Part shown: piece after piece, positions 29,095 through 48,724 of the stretch
Layout of the letters: each line of letters starts with the position of its first letter
Numbering within the stretch: position 1 is the first letter of the stretch
Origin: Arctopsyche grandis
Lineage: Eukaryota > Arthropoda > Insecta > Trichoptera > Hydropsychidae
DNA length: 64,000 nt
Direction of reading: 5' to 3'
Assembly (NCBI RefSeq): GCF_051622035.1
Contig: NC_135362.1
Span: 9,551,501-9,615,500, forward strand
Notes under the pieces: generated by a model
Databases searched by the model: none
Seen by the model: the letters and a program-made list of their open reading frames with translations, nothing else
What the model was told of the DNA's origin: nothing
Program-made: the position numbers and the translations under genes

Positions 29095-30700
29095 AAGAAA
29101 TTAATCAATCGGTCAAGATTCTCTTGATGTTAGACCTGAATTGATGTAGGGAAATACCAAATAGATCAACCTCATTCAGCTCTCCGTTAAACATACGATA
29201 AACGCGCTGCAGACAAAAATATTTTTGGGAATTAGTATTGAAAGGATCAAGTGAAAAGAGTGCAACGCGTCTAGAGTACCGAACTGGGATTCTGAAATTA
29301 ACCTTATTCAGTAAGTCAGACCTTACAAAGGAAAAATAAAGTAATTTTAGTACATAAGGATCATTAAAGGGTTTTGTTGAGCGGAGTAGGAATCCAAGAG
29401 ATTTAAATGCTTTGTTGGTAATAAAAGAAATATGTTCAGAGAAATCTAGTTTATTATTGAGTATTACACCAAGATCCTTAATAGAAGATGACGTGTTAAG
29501 GATTGAATGATTTAATTGATATTGATTAGTAATAATTGACTTATTTCTAGTGAAATTTAAAATAGAGCATTTTTCTAGATTAATAAAAAGATCATTATTT
29601 AAACAATATATATAGAATCTATCTAGATCTTCTTGTATCTTATGACAATCGTCTATGGTGTATATTGGTTTGTAAATTTTTAAATCATCAGCGTAAAGAA
29701 GTATAAAGGAATGTTTGAAGATGTATGAGATATCATTAATATAGAGTAAAAATAATAAGGGACCTAAATGCGACCCTTGTGGGACACCGGAAGGAATATG
29801 TCTAAGTGATGATCTAAAACCATTGAGAATTATGATTTGGTGACGATTTAGTATATACGAAGAGATTCAACGAAATAAATTTCCTCGGATTCCGAGGGAC
29901 CAAAGTTTATTGAGTAATAGGTTGTGATTGATTTTATCAAAAGCTTTAGAGAAATCCGTATAAACGACGTCTATTTGGATTCGTTTGTCCATATAAGATG
30001 TGAGAGTACTAGTGAAATTAAGCAGGTTAGTCTCTACCGATCTCCCCTTAAAAAAACCATGTTGTTCAGGTATAATGTAGTTTTTGAAATTGGAGAAAAG
30101 GAAATTATAGATAATTTTTTCAAAGATTTTACTAATGACAGATAGTTTAGATATAGGACGGTAATTCTCAATAAGATTCTTATCACCTTTTTTAAAAATA
30201 GGGGTGATGTAAGATAATTTCCAATAGTCAGGAAATTTACCGTTAGACATAGAAAGATTGAAAAGGATTGTTATGGGAAGAGATAATGGGACAGCACATT
30301 TAACAAGGAAAAAAGAAGGCAAACCATCACAACCCGCACCAAGATTAACATTGAGAGAGTTGATGTGACTGAGTACAGTAGATATGTCAAAATGAAAAGT
30401 AGATAAGTTACATGGAGAAGTATCTGTATTAGAGATAGAAAGGTTAATGGTAGAATTACTATTGAAAGTGGAGTCAAAATAGTCAGCAAAAATGGTACAG
30501 ATTTCAGAACCATGTGAAGCCGACTTATTTCCATAATACATTACGGAAGGATATGAAGAGGAGGTATTTTTTTTTTAATTTATATGTGACCAAAATGATT
30601 TGGGATTAGTTTTAATATTATTTTGAATAAGGGAAATATAATTTCTAAAGCAGATTAAAGAGTATTTTTTAATATTAATTATATATTAATATTAATTATA
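29095..30700 (-). pseudogene. Jockey/CR1-like LINE on the minus strand, disabled
   Basis: Reverse transcriptase motifs: FKKGDKNLIENYRPISKLSV, YTDFSKAFDKINHNLL, then PSGVPQGSHLGPLLFLLYIND and FILLYADDLKI. The main ORF 30541-29867 stops at a single in-frame TGA near 29869. Beyond it the same frame continues (ISSYILNRHQ, then the YADD region), so the stop is probably a recent nonsense change. A segment after YFSFVRS is missing, and the sequence jumps to a C-terminal part ending near 29100. The 5' end, with its endonuclease, is absent. Confidence 0.85.
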
Positions 30701-30705
30701 TATTA

Positions 30706-30857
30706 GATGAACGAATGAGACGACTGCCATGTTGATGCACGTGCTTTTATTATGGAAGCCAGAGACGGAGTGGCGTAGCGACTCTGAACACGGGCGAGTT
30801 TGGTCCCAACTCGCAGGAAGGTGACCGAACTCGACCATGCCATATAGCGAGCCGCCC
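30706..30857 (-). mobile_element. Solo LTR related to the 21.4-kb LTR element (fossil)
   Basis: In reverse orientation it contains GGCGGCTCGCTATATGG, CATGGTCGAGTT, CACGTGCATCAACATG and CAGTCGTCTCATTCGTTC, matching the short 3' LTR at 22965-23126. It lies at the truncated 5' end of the minus-strand LINE. No internal region is present. Confidence 0.75.
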
Positions 30858-31799
30858 CAATATTATATTTCGACCTGTCAATAAACCCCTACTATTTTCA
30901 CTCAGGTTTTCTTGACTTTTTTGTTCAAATTTATGTTTTTAAACGCATTGTGCCTATTTTAGCCGAATCAATTTATGTGATATGAAACTTTAGAATCTCT
31001 ACTTTTATTTTAGAATAACAAAGTTTTCCCGAATTTGCCTCTTAAAAAAATAATCATTAGGGCTGTAGTCGTTGAACAATTAGAGTGATTCTGACTTCGA
31101 TTCCGCGTTTTAGGGAACCATAAAAATCAAAGCTTATCATTAGCACAAATCGAACGTAACTGGAGTCCATTAAAAGAAAACGGCTCTTTACACCAGATTC
31201 TGGAAAATCCGATTACTTACATTAATTATCTACAAAGCAAACGTACTCCTCAAATTTTCAAACTCTTAGTTTAGTTCAACTAGACACGCTGAACTCATCA
31301 CACAATCTCGCACATTAACAAAACTCAAATGGCTTTTTTATAGACTCGGGAACCTCTCCAGTACACATATGTACTTCGTCTTCTAATAACCGGTAACCTG
31401 ATGCACATGTATATGATATCATAAATACGACACCTGGTATTAGTACTCCAGAAATATTTGAAAATTAATCCAATCAGAAAAAAATATTGAATTTTTAAAA
31501 TCGGAGTCAGAAATTGTGTTTATTTTAACTCCGCGCCTTGCTTTTTGTAAAAGCTCGATATATGATTTCTTATCCTTTTTTCAATTTATTATGGAAAGAA
31601 ATTGTGAACATGAAACTATGTCTAAAAAATCGCAATTAAATATTTAATGCCGAAGCCAAACAACTGCTTTCGTTTTTACTTTATATATGTACGTAGTAAC
31701 AATAGATGAAGTTTTGTGATCATGCGAAAATTCGAACTCGAGATTTTGACTGATTCGAACTCAGAATCGATTACTGATCACGTTTTCATGATCTAGAAA
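30858..31799. other. Unassigned sequence
   Basis: About 0.9 kb, less AT-rich than its neighbours, without long ORFs or defined ends. Phrases such as TTCGAACTCGAGATTTTGAC suggest old repeat DNA leading into the CCGGAAGT array. I recognise no family. Confidence 0.4.
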
Positions 31800-33975
31800 A
31801 AATGTTTGTGTGTGTGTGTCTGTGTGTGTGCTTGTGTGTGTGTCTGTGTGTGTGTCTGTATGTGTGTCTGTGTACTTTTTTTTCAACACCGTTAGTCCTA
31901 TCAAACTGAAACTTTGTATCGGTTACTGAAATTTTTATCGACACTACGTACATTTATTTCAAATTTTTAAGTTGACCGGAAATGGTACCTCCCTTTATAG
32001 GTGTCCTCTTTTTTTTAAGTTTTTGAATTCAATTTTCTCCCAAACTACTAACTGAATCGGACTGAATTTTTTTTACATGTACAAGAAATAATAATTTTTA
32101 TAATTTAATATTTTTTAAATATTTTTATCTGAACCGGAAGTAGTACTTTTACTGTAGAGAATCGAGGTTTTTTATGTTTTTCTCAAAAGCCTTTTGATTT
32201 ATCGAACTGAAATTTCATATCGATCAGTTTAAGCTTAATACCAAGTTATGTATAAAATTTGGTAAGCGTCCGTCGACCGGAAGTGGCAGTTTACTCTTGT
32301 TCGATTTTTCTTCCACTATTTTTTTCGACCCCTTAAACATGTGTGGTCTTCACGAAAAAATTCAAGTATAACTCTTGTATCAATGTGATTAAAATAAAAA
32401 AAAATCACTAAATTTAATACACCGGAAGTGGGAAGGTCAAAAATGTTGTCGCCTGGATCCTGTCCACACCCCTGAACGTATTAAGCTGAAAAATTATATT
32501 TATATTCTTTATGTACTAACTTAGATTTGGTAACGTTTTGGTCAGAATTCGTAAACCGGAAGTAGTATTTTTTTTTAAAACAATATTTCATTATTTTTTC
32601 ATTATTTTATTTTGACCTTTTAAATTATTTTAAGCGTCTTGATATTTGTTGTGTATAATAAAGATAGTGATTTTAAATAAAAATAAAAATTAAAATCACC
32701 AAATTTAGTGAACGGGAAGTGGGATTTTCTCCTCTTAGAAAGGTCAAAAATGTTGTCGCCTGGATCCTGTCCACACCCCTGAACGTATTAAGCTGAAAAA
32801 TTATATTTATATTCTTTATGTACTAACTTAGATTTGGTAACGTTTTGGTCAGAATTCGTAAACCGGAAGTATTATTTTTTTTTAAAACAATTTTTCATTA
32901 TTTTATTTTGACCTTTTAAATTATTTTAAGCGTCGTGATATTTATTGTGTATAATAAAGATAGTGATTTTAAGTAAAAATAAAAAATAAAATCAGCAAAT
33001 TTAATGAACCGGAAGTGGGATTTTCTCCTATTAGAAAGGTCAAAAATGTTGTCGCCTGGATCCTGACCAAACCCCTGAACGTATTAAGCTGAAAATTTAT
33101 AATTGTATTCTTTATGTATTCACTTAGATTTCGTAACGTTTTGGTCAGAATTCGTAGACCGGAAGTAGTATTTTTTTTTAAAACAATATTTCATTATTTT
33201 TTCATTATTTTATTTTGACCTTTTAAATTATTTTAAGCGTCTTGATATTTATTGTGTATAATAAAGATAGTGATTTTAAATAAAAATTAAAAATAAAATC
33301 ACCAAATTTAGTGAACCGGAAGTGGGATTTTCTCCTCTTAGAAAGGTCAAAAATGTTGTCGCCTGGATCCTGTCCACATCCCTGAACGTATTAAGCTGAA
33401 AAATTATATTTATATTTTTTATGTACTAACTTAGATTTGGTAACGTTTTGGTCAGAATTCGTAAACCGGAAGTAGTATTTTTTTTTAAAACAATTTTTCA
33501 TTATTTTATTTTGACCTTTTAAATTATTTTAAGCGTCTTGATATTTATTGTGAATAATAAAAATAGTGATTTTAAGTAAAAATAAAAAATAAAATCACCA
33601 AATTTAATGAACCGGAAGTAGGATTTTCTCCTATTAAAAAGGTTAAAAATGTTGTCGCCTGGATCCTGTCCACACCCCTGAACGTATTTAGCTGAAAATT
33701 TATATTTGTATTCTTTATGTACTAACTTAGATTTGATAACGTTTTGGTCAGAATTTGTAAACCGGAAGTAGTATTTTTTTTTAAAACAACATTTCATTAT
33801 TGTATTTTGACCATTTATATTATTTTTATCCTCTTGATATTTAATGTGTATAATAATTATACTGATTTTAAATAATAAAAAAAATTTGAACAAAATCCGA
33901 CAACCGGAAGTAGAACTTTTGTATTGTGCAAGTATTTGCATATATTCGCGCTCAATTTGTATCGCTATCATAGTT
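31800..33975 (+). repeat. CCGGAAGT-punctuated array with a higher-order repeat
   Basis: It begins with a short TGTGTGTC tract, followed by diverged monomers each ending near (A)CCGGAAGT. From about 32.4 to 33.8 kb there are five well-preserved monomers. The marker GTCGCCTGGATCCTG lies at 32448, 32755, 33051, 33358 and 33654, giving spacings of 307, 296, 307 and 296 bp. The alternation reflects an 8-11 bp difference around CATTATTTT. The array ends near CGCTCAATTTGTATCG. It has no coding capacity. An inverted, older relative is at 37855-38430. Confidence 0.85.
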
Positions 33976-34325
33976 ATTAGTTCAATATTGAATTTTGTTT
34001 TGTAAGCTTCTTATATTCCTCAAATACATAGATAAAGTCATGGGTTGGTCACACCCGAATTTTTTTACAAGTTGGGAAGTAAAAATGTGTAATTTTTCTT
34101 TGAATTATAAAATTTATTTTCTAAGAGATCATTATTTTATATCCATGTTTAGACTTGTAAATTGTAATGAAGGAAAACAAACAATAAAAATTCATTACAC
34201 TCAAACGTCAATTTATTTATAAAAATACATATATGTTTACAATAAAGTAGACATTATGCCCAGAACGCACTGGTAGTTTATGGAGGCGCGATTAAATCGC
34301 TGACTATGCGTTATGTTGTTGTATA

Positions 34326-41079
<6,754 letters not shown>

Positions 41080-41513
41080 CTAAAAATATTTCAACACAGC
41101 ATATTAGAATTATGTTAATAAATGATATTCTTGGTTTTATTCAAACATTTCAAGGTTATATATCCGACTTCATGTATATTGATGTAAAAATACCCACAAT
41201 CACCATTACAAAAGGTGAATTACTTGGTTATGCAGCAAAATGAAAAAATAATATTACACCTTACGATTATAATATGGGACAACATGTTGCATTGTGATAT
41301 GCGCAAGAATCTATTTTATCAATACCCACATTTCAAATAATATAATAATTAACTGTAAATTTGTAAATACCTGTATATCCATGTAAAGCAGCTTATGTCG
41401 TACTTTTATGGGAAAAATATGAAGATACTTAACGGCGAATTTTGTGAAAATAACGTACGGCCCATCAGTTACTTGACACTGACATTCCATACACAACATG
41501 CGAATGTACCAAC

Positions 41514-41747
41514 CTAAAAATGTAAAATCGCTTTAATTCGAATTACCGGGTAATTCGAAAATAGTGAATAAAATAATAGGTAATAGGAAACCGCTCAAAA
41601 ATAAGACGATGACCGATGTCAGAATGTTCAAAACAAATTAAACAACATTATATCGATTTTTAATGAGTGAGAGCATGATTTGTAGACACGCGAGTCTCCC
41701 ACTAATGTTATTTTTTAATTTTAAAATCCAAAAGGTCAATACATAAC
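41514..41747. other. SWT1 5' flank
   Basis: Upstream side of SWT1 and left part of the divergent SWT1/BBS2 interval. No element ends are visible, and the SWT1 promoter is likely here or within the repeats to the right. Confidence 0.35.
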
Positions 41748-42136
41748 AATCATAGATATAGAATACATAGATGGGCCCTGACGCCTGATTTTGGTCGGAG
41801 ATCTTGTCGTCACTAACTGAGGGGTGCGGGAGCTTTAACTAGCGGGGAAGTTGGGAAAAAAAAGGTCGACGCCATAGATATAGAATAACTGTAATATATA
41901 TCTATTGTCGACGCAGCGGTCGTCGTTTTTTTCACCACTTCCCCGCTAGTTAAACCCCCCGCACCCCTCAGTTAGTGACGACAAGATCTCCGCAATATCT
42001 ATGCAATCGACCTTTCCTACTTAGAAGCTAACTAGCTACTGAGAGTTGGACCATGCACTACTTTGTTTGTGCATGGTCCACAAGGTCGACCGGTATAGAG
42101 CGTGAATGCGTATCTATGTATTATATATCTATGATG
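41748..42136. mobile_element. Nested palindromic MITE in the SWT1/BBS2 intergenic region
   Basis: The outer ends ATCATAGATATAGAATAC and GTATTATATATCTATGAT are inverted. Inside, arms of about 65 bp face each other (GGAGATCTTGTCGTCACTAA at about 41800 and its complement ending near 41997). A separate hairpin TGGACCATGCAC faces its complement at 42046-42080. Repeated GTCGAC-containing phrases lie at inner boundaries. There is no coding capacity. Confidence 0.7.
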
Positions 42137-42225
42137 ACGATCTAAAAAAGTGCTGCAAAGTCAAATGGAAGCCCAGATTTCACATTCCATAAATTATAAC
42201 ATAGCCATTGTAGATATGAATCTAT

Positions 42226-42478
42226 TGTTGCGTGGACGTGAAGTGGGGGCTTCCAGAATCGGAGAGAAAGACGCAGGAATATTGTAGAAGCGGTTGGGCA
42301 CAACACACATACATACATACACATGTAAACTATTGGTCGATGAGTGGAGCGATCCCATTGGCCGTTACATACGGCTTATTCATTCGGCGAGGACATTTTG
42401 GCGCGAACGAGAGATCAGGTGATTAGCGCTCGTAAGCCATCGGTCCACGAGCGCCACCCACCTAATCTCTACGTTACA
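42226..42478 (-). mobile_element. Solo LTR (minus orientation) upstream of BBS2 (fossil)
   Basis: On the minus strand it begins TGTAACGTAGAGATTAGG and ends CCACGCAACA. It is flanked by CTAT on both sides (42222-42225 and 42479-42482). The ends resemble the LTR at 11936-12311 but the body is shorter and different. It lies about 415 bp before the BBS2 start codon, within the shared SWT1/BBS2 upstream region. Confidence 0.7.
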
Positions 42479-42893
42479 CTATTTTAAAACCCAAAAAACA
42501 GGTTTTTATAAATAGACTTGATTTCTAGATTTTTTCTTGTTGAAATTCAATCTGAACATTAGAACTCTATAATTGGGTTATAAATTTTATTTCAACAAAA
42601 CCCAATCCTTGAACTAATTTAATTCCGCTTACAGATATTGATTTTTTGCAGTTGTGCTTACATTTTATACTTAAGTATAACATTTAATTGGGAATTATAT
42701 TGAATTATTGTAAAAAGAAACCAATCAGTCGGTAATTAATTAAAGGCAATACTGTTAAAAATCTTATAGTAAAAACATTTTGATAAAAAAAAATCGATTA
42801 TATAGTTACCATAGCAATCCAACAGACAACACAACATATTGCTTGGAAATAATACTAACATTTTCATATTCGTTTAGACATAGAAGATTCAAA

Positions 42894-45774
42894 ATGATTC
42901 AACCTACGTTTATGTTGGAATTGAACCATAAAATAATGCCAGGTGTCGTTACAATTGGAAAATATGATGGAGTTCATGCGTGTTTGACTGCTGCAACAAC
43001 TGCTGATAAAGTAATACCAATTGCACTTCTAAATGTTAAGGCGCACACTTGAATTATACATTTTAATAATATAAAGTTATTGGATATCTAGGTAATCATT
43101 CACAACCCGTATAAGAATAGCAGTCTCAATACAGGTAGAATTCAATGGTCAGAATCTCATAAAGAGGTAGCCATATTAAATTTGAGCCAATCCATCACGG
43201 CATTAGAAGCAGGACAGTTACATTCGCAAAAAGAAAGGGATATATTGCTGATAGGTTCACCGACGCAATTGCTAGCGTACGATGTTCAAGAAAATGCTGA
43301 TTTGTTTTATAAAGATATGGCGAATGGTGTAAGTAAGATTGTAATAGGGAAATTCGGGAAAACAAATCGTCCAATGGCCTTAGTCGGAGGGAATTGTTCA
43401 ATACACGGGTTAGATCATCAAGGGAATGAAATTTTTTGGAATGTACTTGGCAATGAAGTGCAATCATTAATCTTAATGGATTACGATAAAGATGGAACGA
43501 ACGAAGTGAGTTTAGAAATACGATTTGTTAAATTTGGGAAAAATTTATATATTTTGGTGAATGTATACTTTTTTATTACAAGGTTTATATTAGCTTTACT
43601 TTTTGTAGTTGATAGTCGGTTGTAAAGATTATACCATTAAAATTTTCAAAGAGGAACAAACTCTATTGGAAATATCTGAAACAGAAGCAGTAATTGGTTT
43701 GGCTGTGATGCAAGAAACACGATTTGCTTATAGTTTGTTAAACGGAACCGTAGGTATTTATGAAGAAGGTATCAGACTATGGCGCGTAAAAGTGAGCTTG
43801 AAAATTGTAATATGTATACATACAAATTAGGTTCAATTTACAACTATTTCAACCATTTTCAGTCCAAGAATGTTCCGATTTCTATACATTGTTATGATCT
43901 TTTGGGAAACGGGAATAATCAATTAATAACTGGCTGGACAAATGGAAAAATTGATTGTCGGGACATAAAATCTGGAGAAGTTCTTTTTAAAGACAATATG
44001 GGAAATTCCATAGCTGGAATAACTGAAGGAGATTATCGAGGATCTGGAAAGTTGGATTTAATATGTGTTTCTACCGAGGGTGAAGGTATTTTTTTCAAGC
44101 AGCTCTTAAGTAGTGAAATTAGGTAATAATAAACGACGAAAAGTTATATTTTAGTCAAAGGATATGTAACGTCACCGGATCATGCAGCTTCAGTTCACAT
44201 GAAAATGGACCAAGAAACGATGCGCGATTTATTTTCAAGAAAACAAGCGCTTTTATTGGAGTTGAAGCATTATGAAAGCAACACCAAATTTAATGAACAA
44301 TATGAAAAAAATAGAGACGTGCCAGATTCAGTCTCGAACATGGGCATAATACCTGCAAATACTAGATTACAAATCGGATTGGCTACGAGTGCAGGAGACG
44401 CGAATAAAAAGGTTCAAATTTAAAAAGGCTTAAAATAAAACAAGAACAAATTATTGATTAATAAAAAAATATAAACCATAGGCACACGTCGAAGTTTCCA
44501 TATCAACAAACAATTTTACTGTAATCAGAGCAGTTATGATATTTGCGGAGGGAATTTTCGAAGGTGAAACACTGATCGAGCATCCTGATGTCGATCAACT
44601 AAGCAATACAATGGATATCGCATTATATCCTCCGAGAGATGTACCTATTGATATACATATAAAGGTAATATTTTATTTAAATTCACAAACTGTACACGTT
44701 GATACCAAAATCATTAAAACAATTTCAATATTTAAGGCATTTGTCGGGTACGCGGACAGTCAACAGTTTCATGTATTTGAACTCACACGACAGTTACCTA
44801 GATTCTCCATGTATAACATGCCGAATTCAGAAGATCTTACTGTCATTGATGAAAATAAAGCGATCGTTGAAATACCTCCGAGTTACGTCACATTTACTAT
44901 TACTGAACGCATGCAAAGAATTTGCATTTGGATCAATCAGAATTTTCTTTTACCCGACGAAATTAATGTAAATCCGAATAATAGTCAAGAATTGCATGTT
45001 TTACTTAATTGCTTACGGGACGGAACTAATTTACTCATGGATTTTGAAGCTAACGGTGATGTAAAATTTAGCACGTCTAACATGGAGTTGGCGGGAGATT
45101 TAGTTCAAAGTTTGGGAAATTTTTTAAATCTTGAACATTTACAGGTTACTATTAGTTTATGGTTGATTCAATTTTATTTAGAAGCGGTTTCTTTAAAAAT
45201 AAAATTTTAACAGACAAAAGGACATTTTCCAAACGATGAAGACATACTGCGTAAATTAGTAGAAAGTTTGGACGATATTCAGGAAACACGTATGAGACTA
45301 GACACTGATGTTGCAGAACAATTACAAAACATTCGACATTTGATTACAATTGCAGACGAGAAGCGATCTTATGATTTGTAAGAAAAATTAAACAATAATT
45401 CTACAGAAGAATCTAAAATACTAAAATTTTAAACGTTTTGTTTTAGATCTGATATGATGACTTGCTATGGTGAAATTATGGGAATGAATAATGATTTAAT
45501 TCGTGGAAACAACATACGAATGAGCAACCACCAAGAAGGAGCTAACGCGCTTAAATCAATCAATAATATTATTCAACGGGGATCTCGTTTACGCAGTAAA
45601 CTAAACATATTCTATCTAAATATGAATTTTATGAACGTTCAAATTTAATTTACATGTTTATTAAATGTTTTAGTCGGTAAATTCGCATCAACTATGGTGA
45701 ACAACTGCAGAGCTTCAATTAAAGATAAAAACGTAGAAGGTTTAATAAAAACTATAAAAACAGGAGAATTGTAA
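42894..45774 (+). CDS. BBS2: Bardet-Biedl syndrome 2 protein, BBSome subunit
   Basis: Core subunit of the BBSome coat, which moves membrane proteins in and out of cilia; in insects this means ciliated sensory neurons. Ten exons: 42894-43010, 43092-43505, 43609-43791, 43863-44085, 44155-44411, 44482-44664, 44737-45144, 45214-45377, 45447-45595, 45674-45774. They close at 732 aa (human BBS2 is 721). The N-terminal beta-propeller carries family strings ITGWTNGKIDCRD, GNSIAGITEGDYRGSGKLDL and LVGGNCSIHGLDHQGNEIFW. Then come the coiled-coil segment (LFSRKQALLLELKHYESNTK), GIIPANTRLQ, the GAE-like region (FHVFELTRQLPRFSMYNMP, IWINQNFLLP) and a C-terminal helical part (NNIIQRGSRLR). ATG 42894 (AAAATG) gives MIQPTFMLELNHKIMPG, equivalent to the human start. 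All introns are short, and no damage is seen. Confidence 0.97.
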
Positions 45775-45940
45775 TTTAAGATTGCAATTTCATTTGAAAT
45801 ATAGAAAAAATAAAAAAACATATTTCGATAAATAAAATAAGTATATTAATTAGTGTATAAAATAAAACAAATACATACAAGATATAAAATACGTGTCGAT
45901 TCATAAATATGTCAAAAATCATAAAAATTAATAATAAAAA

Positions 45941-48724
45941 CTATCTAAGAAATTTTTGAATTGCGTAATGTACGTCATCTGAACTAACATTTAATAAGAT
46001 CTTTTGGTATATATCATTATGAGGATTATCGCTAATAATAAGACGAGAAGAGCTGAGTCGAGAGCATGCAGAAAGTATTTGAGAAATGGAAGGCGTTTTT
46101 GAACCGATGAATGCACACAATGTCTCCAGCTGTTTGTATATCATGTTGAAGACACATTCCTCCAGACCCGTACGTTGAACCTGAAATACATGCGTTTTTA
46201 TAATTATAAATAAAATAATAAATAATTACACAGATTGCATCGAATTAGAATAGATACCTCAGCTGCAATTGCTTGCAGAAATAATTGTTCCATTTTAGAA
46301 CAACATTTAATGGCTTGAACTTTAGGATTCGCTATCATTTCTGTGAGAGCTTGGTTCACGTGAAACAACGAAACTTGTTCTGTAATACCACTTTGCTTTT
46401 CGCTTAATTCGGCCAGCTCAACAGCTCTTCTGCAAATATCTAAAGCTCGACGTGCATCGCCTGAGACGGCCGCTACTTTTCTGAAATATTACAATTTTTT
46501 ATTAAATTAAATTTAAATGTCTACAAATTAGACTTGCACTGTAACATAGTATTAAAGTAACCTCGATACAAGCTGAACAGCATCCGGATTAAACGCTCCC
46601 GTATCAGAAAGTCTTGCAATTACAATGCTCTGCAATTGTGTGTGTGTATAAGGTTGGAAAGTTAATCTAAAAATTAAAACAAATATTATATGAATATGAA
46701 TATTTACTATATCTAAGAATTCAAAAAAAAAAATTCAAACCTAGTAAGACCTAGACGACTTGCGACTCGACCCATTAGCAATCTTTCCGGCAAGTCCATA
46801 GTATTAGCTATAGCTATTACAACTAGATGTGCAGCTGATTTTGAGGGCCAATCCAGAAGGTTATACAGAACGTCTTGCCGTCGGTTACAAAGTACATCCA
46901 GCTGAAAATTTGAATATTATTTGAGATTTAAATTCACTATAAAGACTAATGGATCAATTCACTCTACATACTTCATCAACCAAAAGTACTGTTGTACATC
47001 TCTTCGGTGCTGGTTTTGTAAAACGTGTTTCTAGAGCCTTGCAAGCTTGTTCCCATGCCATTGTTTTACCTACAATAAAATACAAAAAAATTTAATAACA
47101 CAACAAATAAAGTAATTTCAATAGTTGAAAAAATCTATACCAGTCAATTGTTTGTATATGTGAACATACGATTGTCTCGGTTCTGTAATTCGCATTCCGT
47201 TAATTTCAACAAAATCAAACTTCGGTAAATCGTCACGTGTAACTTGTTTCCTTAAACATCGAATAACTTCCATTACGGTGGCTGTTTTCCCTGTTCCAGG
47301 AACACCAGATATATACATACATCTAAAAAAATCGTTCAAATTAACTTTAATAGTAAATTTTATAATATTTTTTATTTATTATATATAACACTAACCCCCC
47401 AGAATTTTCAGAAATTTTTCTGTTAATAAATGTGTAAATATTGTTGAACTCTTCTTCCCTACACGGTAAACTTAATGGCACGGCTGAAACATGTAAACTT
47501 TCCCTTGCAATTTGAAGAGAGCCTCCTATAAATAAATAAAAAATCAATTGAGTTATTGGTACAATATTTATTATTAAATAAATATACATAAAAAAAAATA
47601 CCTTTTATTACGACGGGAGTTTTTCTACTACAAATGGATGGAGTTAAATCAGTTTTGAATAGTGACTTCCTTCCTTTCTTCTTGGGGGTTTTTACAACAA
47701 AATCATCTTCACTATCACTGCCTCGGTTTGCATTCATACGTCTTTTTGGCGATTTTTTATTAGGCGAATCAAAATTTTCTGTATATACAACATTGCGTTT
47801 TTTGCGTTTGGGCGTGTCAATGACATTGTTTTTTGGATCGGAAGAATATTCATTAGTAATATCTCTCATAAGTGTCAACTTTGAAATATCTTCATTTGTA
47901 CGAACTTTCCATGAATCGCTATCATTTACTAATGACGTAGATGTTTTTTTGTGACTAGTAATTGTGTTGGGAGACGAAATGCCTCGTTTTTGTGGGGTTC
48001 TAGTAACATTTTGACTAGATGAAAATTCTTTTCTTTCGTCGTCCAAAACAGGTTGAAGAATACATTTTCTCTTAGATATCAATTCTATTTGATATCTGCA
48101 AATAAATACTGGCTCTTTCACGGGAAAGCTTTTTACGACTTCTGAAACGACAGCCGTCGTTGGCATTTTGACAATGTCGCACTTTTTAAAAAAAGTTTCA
48201 ATGGAGACATCTTTATCATAAGGGCGGTGGTCTTCGACAACCTAAGAATAAAATGTTTTACTATAAGAATTTAATCGATCATCACAAACATCTCGTAAAA
48301 AACAACAATACCTCAACATCATCCTGTATTTCAATATCAGTACCGGCTAATGAAGATTTGGGAAGATCGTGCCTCTTACAAAACCATTGTACGTGCGCTC
48401 TAAATTTATCCTTTAATACCTTATCGTGACTCTCGTATAGTTTTACAATTTGAGCCACATCGCAACCCTCGATAGTATCGGGATCTGCTGCGTCTGCATT
48501 GGATATTAATACGTAATCACCAACTTCAGCAATGATATTTTTGAACTTAAATTTTCTATATAAAAAAATAAATAAATCAGTATGTACACAACGACAAAAT
48601 TGATATTCAATACATATTTCTGATTTACTTACGTATAAAAATCGGCAATCTTGTAAGTGAATTCTGGATCATTTGTTTGTTGCCAGTCGATTTTGTCGCT
48701 CATCCATTGCACTGGACCTTTCAT
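45941..48724 (-). CDS. ORC1: Origin recognition complex subunit 1
   Basis: AAA+ ATPase subunit of the nuclear origin recognition complex; loads Cdc6, Cdt1 and the MCM helicase. Exons (high-low): 48724-48633, 48555-48312, 48241-47602, 47525-47396, 47322-47141, 47069-46972, 46901-46741, 46666-46562, 46480-46258, 46180-45941, closing at 704 aa, shorter than human (861) mainly in the linker. An N-terminal BAH domain ([35 protein letters not shown]) is followed by a basic, disordered linker with KSPKRR-type motifs. The AAA+ module has Walker A GVPGTGKT (about residues 375-382), Walker B VLLVDE (about 457-462), a sensor-1 region [13 protein letters not shown] and sensor-2 [16 protein letters not shown]-terminal winged helix follows. 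The stop is about 166 bp from the convergent BBS2 stop. ATG 48724 has good context (CAACCATG). Confidence 0.97.

Noticed and set aside
41311-41513. A 5' exon for SWT1 (MLCMECQCQVTDGPY...)
   Set aside because: It has a good donor and looks protein-like, but its phase does not match the next SWT1 exon and I know no such N terminus in the family. It may be a different small exon or UTR.
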